Assembly: GCA_012845835.1 (NCBI GenBank)
Contig: JABAKD010000015.1
Location: 2,082,609-2,146,608, forward strand
Reading direction: 5' to 3'
DNA length: 64,000 nucleotides
Source: Undaria pinnatifida
Lineage: Eukaryota > Sar > Phaeophyceae > Laminariales > Alariaceae
Each line of letters opens with the position of its first letter. Position 1 is the first letter of the stretch. The notes under the pieces are model-generated. The model saw only the letters and a list, made by a program, of their open reading frames with translations, was not told where the DNA came from and searched no databases. Positions 1 through 9,700 of this stretch are shown here, in pieces. Made by a program: the position numbers and the translations under genes.

Positions 1-227
1 TGTTTCTGTAAGGGCATTTGAAAAAAAGGGATACACCCTCCGAAATACTGCCAAAGCGGGGACACCTGTTTTCGCCGTTGAGTACGCTTGCTCCAACGAA
101 ACGGCTCCAAATCACAATCTTGGACGTTGGACGAGCTCTCATGACCCCTTCCAACTGTCCTGCGTGCATGTACATTTTTGTAGGAGTATTTATTTGTTTA
201 TTTTCTTTTTCTTCTCACACTTATACT

Positions 228-505
228 TTCCAGCTTCTGGACAAGCCGTGGTCACAGGTGTCGTCCCTTCTCACCCCCGGTTGATGCCTTCGATTTTTAT
301 CGCGTATAGGGTTGAGCAATTCCACTGCTTGTCGATATTTCATCGAGTGTTGCTAACTCACGCTCTCGCGCTTTCCGCAAGTCAACTTGTGCACAAGAAA
401 AAGTCCCCACTGATTTATACGAGTATGCACTCGGCGGGGCTCGAACTCACGAAACTGACCTATACCAGGCTCGAGGAAAACCTGATACGCCACCGGGGCG
501 ACCGG
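228..505 (-). repeat. SINE-like repeat with tRNA-related head (copy 1)
   Basis: Read on the minus strand, 424-505 contains an A-box-like TGGCGTATCAGG near 495 and a B-box-like GAGTTCGAGCC near 440, in the spacing expected of a Pol III internal promoter, but no complete cloverleaf forms. The body downstream shares blocks with sequences near 54270-54545 and 61085-61310: a segment resembling TTCTGGACAAGCC, a core resembling CCACTGCTCGTCGATTT, and a terminal block resembling GAGTATGC...TTCACGAAAC. A tRNA-derived short interspersed element is the simplest reading. An unrelated degraded repeat with chance A and B boxes is the alternative. Confidence 0.4.
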
Positions 506-1592
506 TGTTCATGAGGGGTCAACGGGAGTGATAAAAAATGGAGTGTGACCTTTTGCCCCTTTTTAACATACTTCGAGGGGGTATACCCCTTGTCTTTCAA
601 TAGGTTTGGGAAGTACCCTTTTCGGCGGTAGGTTTCCCCTTTTTATCTAATTGCTGTGCCGTGTGCCCCTTTGCGTCTAGAAAATGTGGCAGGCAAATGG
701 CGTTTCGTGCGCTGGTTGTTGTGGCATGGCGAGTAAGATGACGTTCCACGTCGAACAGACTAACACATCAAACCCGTTTAAATGTCATCAGCATACTACA
801 CTGCCCGGCCTGAACTAATTATGCGACTACCACATTCGGTGACGCCAGGTCGTGTGTGGATAACATATTTTGCAAACCCTCTTTATATTACGGTGTAGAG
901 TAGATACGAATTATACGGCATAAATATATTATACGGCTCTAGAGTTGTGTACAGGAGGATGGTGAACAGGTTAAGCATAGATTACCATGGAAGCATGTGC
1001 TTCGTGGTGGGCAGTTCGGTTGATGTTGAGGACCATATATCTCTCGAGTTCCCCGCCGTGGGCGAAGTGCATTGTCCCCCTTTCTGATAAGCTTTTGTGG
1101 GATGTGCCCCTCTTCCTTGTCTTCCCCTTTTTTTGCCCTTGTCATGTGTTAGAAAAACTTGCCTGTTTTGGGCTTTTTTGGGAAGCTGTGCGAATCTTAC
1201 GTTGTAAACAGTATGAGCACTGACGGGGAGATGAAAACAAGGCCGGTAATTTGTGGTTTATCACTTTCCTTTCGCTCTCAACGCATGTCCACGGGGTTTC
1301 CACAGAGATGGTGAGGTTTTACTGCAGACTTTCGACAGGGATGTGGTGGCGTTACTGTATGTAGGAGGCAGGGGTCATATATTGTGTCGGTAAAAATAAA
1401 CTCTTGACGGACCGCTGTCACGGTCATAGTTATATGATCAACACATCTTATGACCGTCATTACCCATCTTTGAACGCCAAGGTACACCATGAGATGCGTC
1501 GTGTGACGGGTTCCTACTGTACCGGAAACTGGAGTGGCGCGCAAGGTATACCGTTTTGTGGCTAATGTCGTGACTTAAATATAAAAATGCCG

Positions 1593-1665
1593 CACCGAAG
1601 GAGAGGCTCAATCCCTCGACCACAAGATTAAGAGTCTTGCGCTCTACGGACTGAGCTGCTCCGGC
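1593..1665 (-). pseudogene. Decayed tRNA-Lys(CTT) copy
   Basis: A 73-base minus-strand copy of the tRNA-Lys gene found intact at 4562-4634 and 4879-4951. The anticodon arm is preserved with CTT. The T arm is damaged: the TTCGAGC loop reads ATTGAGC and its stem no longer pairs fully. The D arm carries a further change (TCGGT to TCCGT). A T-run terminator (minus strand, 1583-1587) remains. Loss of the B-box core argues that it is a pseudogene. Confidence 0.75.
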
Positions 1666-2334
1666 TGATCATATTGTTGGGATGCGTCGTGCCCACCACA
1701 ATCATTCCAGTGAGACATCCGGATTGGTTGTTGTTTGCGTCGATTGGCGTCACGCCTATACCTGGTGGTGTGGTCGTGTCATATACAGCCAAACAACTGC
1801 GGCAAAAAGCACGAAACGATTTTTATGGTCATTATCCAGACAAGATATACTTTGAAGTACAGGGTGTGTGTTTGCACCATTTGACGGTAGACTAAAAGGA
1901 AAATCCTTCACAAGAAACATCTTATATCGGTAGCGCTCATTGGTTAAATCAAGCCTGCGCCGGGATATGACCAAATTCGATGAAAATCGCCGAGCAATGG
2001 AAAAGCTGAACCTCATGCAATGCGTGATATAAATGAAGGAGCACGTGTCGGGGGGGGAAAGGGGAGGCGCCTTTGGCCACGGCTTCTTCAGAGGGTTGCC
2101 GAGGGTAAAAATCTGTATCAATGAATTGAGCTAAAACGTAAAGTGACGATAAACATGATACAAAATTGCCACAACAAAATAACGTCCCTCTTCTGATGGA
2201 CCCCTCTTGTACCGAAAAATGGTATCAAACGCCCAACATCTAAACCGACGATTGCTTGCGTACAGCTGTATTTTTCAACCCTTCGTGTCGAACGTGCAGT
2301 CTAATCCTCATTGATTCTTCAATAGTGCTCCACT

Positions 2335-2590
2335 CGGCATTATCTGCATGATCCCACCAAAGTTCGGCACAACCTGGGACACCCGCGAAGGGGCTCGTTT
2401 TGACGAGCAGCCCATGAAGGCAATACTACTATGGAGCTTTGGCTGTGAGGTGGTGCTACCTGTACCCGATAAGTTCATTTTTCGGCATGATCTCACCCGA
2501 ATCTCGGCATAATCAATCAGGAGCTTTTCACGAAAATGCCGGTAGTCATGATCCCACCCCAAACCTCGGCACAACCTGGCATAACGGATG
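2335..2590. repeat. Diverged internal repeats around CATGATCCCACC
   Basis: Two blocks (about 2337-2372 and 2538-2574) share GGCA...TGATCCCACC...CGGCACAACCTGG, and a third weaker block lies near 2483-2510 (CGGCATGATCTCACC). The spacing is about 200 and 145 bases. No coding potential is seen. It looks like the remains of a local duplication or a small transposable element. Confidence 0.4.
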
Positions 2591-4551
2591 ACGTAAAGTT
2601 TAGAGCTGGGATGCTATAATGCCGGCATATAGGCCTGGCGCGCACCGGCGTTATGCAGAGACAGCTATTAATAGTGTATTTACAGCGGGAGCACCTGTGC
2701 ATACAATCGCGTGGTTCGAGCTGGCATTTAAGGGAGTACATCAGACATTCTTTGCAAAAACATTGTTTTTTACTTGAAGAAAAAATAATAGAATTGTCAT
2801 TTTTAATTTATTCACCGGAAGAAACAAGAAGCAGCCTTTTCTTAAGACCAAAGAAATACTTCGAAGTAGTTTTGCCATAGAAAATGATCGATATCATCTT
2901 TACTGCGACGCGATTTGAGGAACAACCAAGTATCTGCGGCCACTACAAGTACACCATCGCAGCCCCTCACGGAATCTACACGACCGCATGACTCCAGTGT
3001 GTTCGTCAGTGAAATTTGGGGGGGTTGATTCTTGTCCGCATGTGTCGAGAAATCGTTTCTCGCGGTATCTGTTAGCGATTTTAGGCTCCCTGGCGCGACT
3101 TCGGCCAGGTAGGCCGCTGGGAGCCGAGGCTTGTTCCTCGTTCGTGTGCTGGTTGCACAGTGAGCGGGAGTTGAATACCTTTTCCTGTAGATGATGAATC
3201 GCAGAGCAATCTCTGTTGGTGGAAATCGCGAGAAATGCATTGTGCGTGGATCTTTGCACGCTCGCCATGTGGGTACCTTTGTCATTACTTAACGGAGGGG
3301 CGGAATAGCACAGGAGGTGGGTTGTCGGGCGGGTCGAGTATTCTCCCGGCCGAACGACGTGCCCACTACCTCTGATGTTTGGGGCACACGTCGATATACC
3401 AATGTCAAACAATGTCTCCGGAGTACAGCGCTCGACGTGTAGGTCTGTATGAATGCGAGGTGCTGCCCTACTACCCAATTTGTCTATCAAAGAGTACGAC
3501 GGCCGTGAATTGTCACCTTTTTTACGCACAATGACTCCGTTCATACATCATGAGCACATCACCCGAGAGATAAAGATGCCTGATATGCTCCAGAGTTCAG
3601 GTATTAAAGTTAGCGTTACCGCGTACGTGATTTGAGCGTGTTGGCGTTTTTTGCTGGACCAGGTATGACTGCTGGGAGCCCGTGGGTTTGTTTATTTAAT
3701 CGTTTTTTTCATTGATTTCAGATTCAAAAATATATATTTTTAATGCGATTTAGCAAGATATATTGTGAGGGGTCTAACTGCCTCGTTCGACCCGAACGAC
3801 TTAACGTGTTCCTCACGTTGCCATCTGCGCGTGCCAACAGCTGCCACGGGTAAGAGCATTCCTGCCTTTAGCGCCCTCTTATGCCGCCCGCCAAATATCA
3901 CCTCTGCCCAAAGTATCTGCTTCTCGCCTTCCACTCGGATGATAACCTTCTTGGATAACTATTGACGATACAGGCGACGGCGCATGCCTTTACGCGCTAT
4001 GTCCACGTCTGCGTTTCACGACCCTAACTTCGCTTCCAAATAAAGCCATGAATCATTTCCCACATTTATTAAAATCTATTGCTTGTGGTGGTTACTACGC
4101 CGGGTTCAAAACGTGTTCTTGAGTCACCCGCGTATACCGACAATGTGTACCTATACTACAGCGGATAATTAAAACCGTTTCGTACACATATACAACTTTG
4201 TTTGGGTGGCTGTGGGCTATATTCAATTGCTTTTGTTTTTATCCTCCGGCGGATGGGGAAAAATAAAGCTTAAGCTCGCCACACTTTCACGTATTTTCAT
4301 ACACGTCGTGTGTCGATTTAACTCAATTGCATTCGCAATCCAGCTGGTTTTCTGGCGTGTCCTTCGGTTCCCACGATAGCGATAGCGTGAGCTGTCCCTA
4401 CCGGCGGTCCCGGTTACTACTCCGGCAGCGCAAGCTTCAATTGCTATTATTAAACGAAATATATGCATACAAGAAACGACCCATCTCAACCCACTCCGAA
4501 GGAAAGCCTTGTACCGTATCATGGATAATGTGCTACCAGGTACTTAAATTG

Positions 4552-4557
4552 AAAAAA
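4552..4557 (-). terminator. Pol III terminator of tRNA-Lys copy 1
   Basis: A run of six T on the minus strand starts five bases after the tRNA 3' end, the standard RNA polymerase III stop. Confidence 0.75.
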
Positions 4558-4561
4558 GATG

Positions 4562-4634
4562 CACCGAAGGAGGGGCTCGAACCCTCGACCACAAGATTAA
4601 GAGTCTTGCGCTCTACCGACTGAGCTACTCCGGC
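4562..4634 (-). tRNA. tRNA-Lys (CTT)
   Basis: A complete 73-base cloverleaf without intron on the minus strand. It has a 7-bp acceptor stem (GCCGGAG with CTTCGGT, two G-U pairs), a 4-bp D stem, a 5-bp anticodon stem with loop CTCTTAA giving anticodon CTT at 4599-4601, a 5-base variable region, T stem GAGGG/CCCTC with loop TTCGAGC, and discriminator G. CCA is not encoded, as usual for eukaryotic nuclear tRNAs. It decodes AAG as lysine. A T-run terminator follows at once. Confidence 0.95.
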
Positions 4635-4868
4635 TTGCTGTCGGGGTTAAGGAGGGTTGTGCGCGACAATAATTATGGGCCCTCGTCCAACCTCCATCGC
4701 ATTTTGCCCGGATATGTCATGATTCGTGATCTCCAGCTAACCGCAGTACTATTAATACTATTTAAATTAGTTTGTATGAGCAACAATTTGGACGGAAATT
4801 TAAGAACCGTTTGGTGTTCATACGAGTACCCTCAACGGTCCTTATTTTTCTGTCCAGGGGGCACTATT

Positions 4869-4876
4869 AAAAAAAA
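4869..4876 (-). terminator. Pol III terminator of tRNA-Lys copy 2
   Basis: A run of eight T on the minus strand begins two bases after the tRNA 3' end. Confidence 0.75.
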
Positions 4877-4878
4877 CG

Positions 4879-4951
4879 CACCGAAGGAGGGGCTCGAACC
4901 CTCGACCACAAGATTAAGAGTCTTGCGCTCTACCGACTGAGCTACTCCGGC
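4879..4951 (-). tRNA. tRNA-Lys (CTT), second copy
   Basis: Identical over all 73 bases to the copy at 4562-4634; anticodon CTT at 4916-4918. The two copies are in the same orientation, 317 bases apart start to start, with unlike flanks. They are therefore separate transcription units kept identical by selection, gene conversion or recent duplication. Confidence 0.95.
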
Positions 4952-5480
4952 AGTTGCTGACTCTTGGCCAATTTTTGCGCTTCAATAATCAGAGGTATGC
5001 TCCCACTCCCGCATCACGTCGCGGTTTACTATCGCCACCAGTTTGACGCATACTAGGGTGGCGGTGCGCCTAGATTTTCTGAGGCTCCTCAGAGTCATCC
5101 CGCGGTAGGAGTGCAGCGGGATTTTCTGAGTTCCTAACATGATGAGGAGCGCAATATCTCACCCGAAATATGATTCGAAGGCATTTGCTCGCGCAATCCG
5201 ACCAACCTCTATGCGCTACCGTAGACGACATTGTATAACACTCCCCCTGGGATGAAATGCTGAGCTGGTTGCCTCCGAAACCAGCGCGGCACGAATAACA
5301 ACGGTGGCGGCTTTGGGAGGATGTTCTCCAGATCCTTCCATAGACGTGTCGCACGGCGTTTAGACACTACCGGTCGTCGAGAAATGGGCATACGAAGTTC
5401 GTCCGAGGGGGTGTACTATACACTGTCACATACGGGTACTCGTAGTCCTAAAACAAATATCGTCGTCAAGTTATCGGAAT

Positions 5481-5568
5481 AACCGGTAATTCCTCACTTG
5501 AGGAACTCAACCGGCCAGGTATACCTTTTTTTGGCTGAAAACGTGCATCCCCGACCGTGGGGTGACTC
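5481..5568 (+). repeat. Partial copy of the MITE-like family (right half)
   Basis: Shares ACCGGTA..TCCTCACTTGAGGA, the CCGGCCAG block and the terminal GTGCA.CCC..ACCGTGG block with 39171-39255 (+) and 29851-29937 (-). It is the right half of the inverted-repeat family described at 10788-11060. The matching left end is not recognisable. Confidence 0.6.
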
Positions 5569-5999
5569 CTCACAAAATAGACCCTATACCCAAAAGCCGA
5601 CCTTGAGAAAATACGAAAGGGTGACCTGACGAACAACCCCACGGCATAGGCAAACAACGTCAACGGTTTCCTGGGTCAAACAAATCGTCAACTTACCCCA
5701 ACATGATCTGACGCCACTTACCCCCGCTGAGGGCTCTACATATCAACAAGATCACCGCAGTCCCACTGACGTTCTCCCGGACTTTGCACGCAGAACTGCC
5801 GTAGATAGTAGGCCACCCAAATAGTTGCGCCCGTAAGCAGCTACCCAAATTAGTTGTCTTAGAGGGGGCTCCAGAAGCATAGGAAAGAGGAAGACTGGTG
5901 CGCTTTACACAAATTAAGCCGTTACTCCTGGCTAAACGAAGGGGCTTGAAAACACTTGCGACGCATTTCCCCTCCGCATTTCCGTCCCCAATTCCCCAG

Positions 6000-6716
6000 T
6001 TGTGGTCTTCCGGACAGGATTATGGAGACCGTGACCCACGCGTTCCCATTATGGGTTCCGAGCCCGGCTTGATCGCCCTTTGGAAATTCGATGAAGGACG
6101 CGGTACAGTAAGCGTTGACTCTGTGACGTGGCGGTCTCAAGAGAGCGCTACAAGTTTCGGTGTAATAATTCCGGCAGCTGCGATAAATTCTACCGCTGCG
6201 TCGCTTCTGGGAAATGTTTGGACCAAACGTTCGGAAGGGGTCGATCGCCTGGACGCGCCACCGGCTACGTGGGCCGTATCGGCCGCCCCCGTCGGCGGCT
6301 TCGTACGGTCAGACGACGCTCGACCAATTTCTCTGCGGGTCAATGGTAGCGACGCGCACGTGCGGCCCCTGCTTGCAGTGCTAACGGCAGTGCCATCGGG
6401 CGGGTCCCTCGTAACGGTCACATCGGTCGGTACAGACGAAGCGAACGAAGATCAGGTGGAGCTTGGGATAGGCGATGTAATACCCGTCGGTACCAAGCTT
6501 CTGTACCGACCGGATACGGGAGCTCACGACCCTTGGCTAGAGGGAATCGTTGGTGAATACGCCGGTGTTTCTGAATGGGCAGCCGAAGGCGAACCGTACG
6601 ACTGGTTCAGCTATCGGGTGGAGACGGAGGGAGGAGAAGCGTCGACGAACGAAGTAGTTGTCGCGCTGAGTGTGCGCCCGGCTTTGAATGCCCCCCACTT
6701 AGACTGGCCGGTGAAG
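6000..6716 (+). CDS. Exon 1 (first seen): LamG-like start and cadherin-like domain
   Basis: A pyrimidine-rich acceptor ends at 5999 (CCCCAG) and the donor is AAG|GTGAGT at 6717. About 30 residues in, the motif GLIALWKFDEGRG is typical of the first strand of LamG/concanavalin-like jelly rolls; the rest of such a domain is not clear. From residue about 85, WAVSAAP, the block PISLRVNGSD and later YRPD...DWFSYRVET...NEVVVALSV match bacterial-style cadherin/Ig-like repeats. The frame stays open upstream to an ATG at 5898, but that stretch looks like intron (pyrimidine tract) and lacks a signal peptide, so I do not take it as the start. Confidence 0.65.
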
Positions 6717-9700
6717 GTGAGTGAACGTGCTTGGCTACTGACGAGCAGGGAAACAAAAAAACAGGTTCGGTTAACACCAATGAAATATTCATATCCAGGT
6801 CGTAATGTAGTTAACTAATTGTATTCTAACACTTGAGGGAGACGAGATGGGAGTCACGTGAAAATTTTGACCGCACCGGCAAGTCTATGATAAATGAGCA
6901 GCTCGAGTAGCAATAGGTTGATGCAAATATCAAACGACGTGCACGTCAACGCAAAACGGTTTGCGTGCATGATTTATGCAGTACGGCGTTGTCCCTTATG
7001 GGAGAGAAGAGTTCGTTGCTCCACTTTGGTTAGTCCTTATCGTCTGTATCGGCACCCAAACAGGCGTTTCCTATCCAGCAAGCTACGCGGTTCCAACGGT
7101 TTGAGCCATATATCGTAACGCCAAAGACATTTCCTGCTTGCGGGCTGCCTACGGTCCTTTGATGTGCGGTCGCTTCGTTTGCGCCTGCAGGACATAACTC
7201 TGTACGACTACGAAATTTTAGACGTTGATGCTTGGGAGGGCGTTGGTACCCCCCTTCGGGTATCTCTCGACGTAATGGAAACCCTCGGAACAGGCGCACA
7301 CGACCCGACGGTTTCACTCTCTACCTCGGGCAGAGAAGGCCTTAGCTTTGCTGCCCTCGGTGTTGGCGACGGTTTGGAAGACTCGTCGATGGCGTTCGTC
7401 GCCGGTCTCGACGATACCAATGCTGCCATTTCGGAGCTGACACTTCACACGACCACTGCCGACGGTGCCGTATCCGCTTCCGGGGTGCTGTCGCTCGGAG
7501 CTTGTGACTCGGGGGAGTGGATCGACGAAGCCAATGTTGAAGGACGAGCTGCTTGGTGGGACTGGGAACACGGATGTCGGTCAGGGGGGTGGGGAAGGCA
7601 AAATGTGACGTTTGACTTTCGGATGGGAACAATGCCAGTGCTAGAAACTGTGTGGCCACCAGCTGCTCCTGTCACCGGAGGACTAACTATTGAGGTGAGG
7701 GTAGTGGTTGGGTGTGCAATACAGTGCAAGACACCTACGAAAATCCTAAAATACTGACCAAAGCTGCATTTATTATTTGGGAGAGGGTGAGTTCTACACC
7801 AAATTCAGTATAGCGACTCCCAGATTATGTATACTCCCATAAACATTGGCCTCCCTTTCTTATTACCCTCTTTTGTATTTTGAGTTCTATGCTTATGCTC
7901 ATGGTGTTGTATACTGATGGTTGATATCTTAGGTATTTCGGGTATTCAACACCTCTAACCCCGCTATCGCTGCTTCGTGGTCGCACAATTAATCGCCAGT
8001 ATGGTCTCGGTCTACGTTCGCTAAGGTCTGATACGTATTATATTATATTCCAATTCTTGCGGGGTGAAATCCAACGACGATGCCACGAGGTTACCTTTAG
8101 CGTGTCGCTTCAATTGTCACCCCGTCTACGATAACAACCAAGAAGTTACTTTTGCCTTGTGCATAGTGCACGCCCTGATGCTTAGCGGCGTTGTCGACGT
8201 AGTTCATTCAGACCACCCACAGTCTCAATGACATTGGGCGTACCCACTACAACGGTACCGCTGTTACTTTTCCGGTTTTGTCTGTTCGCACACACGCCCT
8301 CGCTCCTCGATTCATTTAATCAGATCCGGGGAACAAACTTTGGCGTCTCTAACTATGCCTGCGTTTTTGGCGGCGACGATGCCATCGTTACCGATGCGTA
8401 CCAAAGCTCTCCAGGGCTCCTTGAGTGCCTAATACCTCCAGCTCCAGCCAATGATGATGGTGTCCTGGTTGCTCAGGCGACTTCCCTGCACATCATCAGT
8501 GCAGTGGGGTTCACTAGCAATCGTCTACGGTTTACTTACTTCATCCCTCCTACCATTCTTGGAGCAGTGCCGAATTTTGGTTCGTCAGACGGGGGCACCC
8601 GTGTCGTAGTGACTGGCATTGGTTTCGCCGACTACTGGGGCATCGCCTGTTCGTTCGGAGATGTGGATGTTCCGGGGGTTGTACTATCGGCAACGGAAGT
8701 GGTGTGCACGTCCCCCGCGGTCACTGTGTCCGGCTGGAATGCAGGAGACGTGCACGTGGTATCCCTTTTTGTGACTGTCAATGGACTTCACTATGGCACT
8801 GGTGCTAGTGGGGGGTCGGAGGTTGTAACATTCGAATACAACGATACCCCAGTAGTTTCTTTCGTTTCACCGGCCACAGGCCCTCCGACTCTCCACATCA
8901 ACAGTGGAAGCAACCTCGTGACCGGCAGTCAGATGACGCGGCAGTTGAGAGTCCATGGGGCACATTTCCGCAATACCACCGGCTTGGCCTGCCGTTTCGG
9001 AACGCTACCGACGGCAGCAGCGTATGTTTCACCTTCGGAAGTAGATTGTGTCATCCCGACGTACTCGTCTGCGACGGGAGACTCTCCCACTGTTGCGGTG
9101 ACCGTAAATGGTATCGACTTTACGCGGGAAGGCCCTCCCTTCGCTATGTTCACATATGTTGACACCCCTGAGGTATTGGGGGTCTCGCCCTCCCTTGGTC
9201 CTGCTTTTGGTGGAAGCGAGGTAACCGTCATCGGGAACAATTTCGCCAAGGGTGTAATGTCAATGGGACAAGCTTCTTTGATATGCCGCTTCGAGCTAGT
9301 GGATACCACCACTTCAAGCTACAGTGCGAGCGATTTAGAGGGGTTCTCGACATGGGATGGTCCGGCGACTGTTGCCTCTGACAGTGTGGCAACCTGCATC
9401 TCTCCTGAGGTAACATTGTCCCCTGCCTCACGAATAGGATACGCCACGGTTCGTGTCTCAGCGGACGGAGGCATTAACTTTTCATCGTCCGCACCGCGCT
9501 TTACGTTCTACCCGGAGGGTGAGGTTTTATCAGTGATACCGGCCATGCTACCGGCGTCACAAGGCGGAACAATCACCATCTCTGGTAAGAAGTTTTTTCC
9601 TGGGGAGGGATTACTCCGTTGCTTGTTTGAGGAAACTGAGATCGGTGGTCAGTTTGACAAAGAAATCTCCGGAGAACAAGATGAGGGCAATATTGCGTCC

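Larger units (their letters stand above)
1..5999. other. Left flank without a recognisable protein gene
   Basis: Apart from the tRNA genes and repeats listed separately, I see no supported gene here. Open frames are short and show no recognisable domain. The longest (minus strand, 2900-3544, 214 codons) has low-complexity charged composition and no family resemblance I can name. The upstream exon or exons of the giant gene, which should carry a start codon and probably a signal peptide, must lie here or left of the window, but I could not identify them. AT-rich stretches near 880-940 and 3700-3750 and pyrimidine-rich stretches near 540-680 and 1080-1140 show no clear signal. Confidence 0.5.

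Noticed and set aside
424-505. Functional tRNA gene on the minus strand
   Set aside because: A and B boxes are suggestive but no acceptor stem pairs, and the segment is shared with other repeat loci. Treated as a SINE-like head.
2900-3544. Minus-strand frame of 214 codons as a gene
   Set aside because: No recognisable domain, no neighbouring exon structure, composition like random translation. Cannot be supported, though not disproved.
5898-5999. ATG at 5898 as the translation start of the giant protein
   Set aside because: The stretch ends in a pyrimidine-rich tract and CAG, and the N-terminus it would give is basic and not signal-peptide-like. More likely intron.
8228-8323. ATG at 8228 as the start of a separate IPT gene
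   Set aside because: The first 32 codons do not fit the module and end in a clean acceptor. Joining at 8324 completes the IPT module begun in exon 2.
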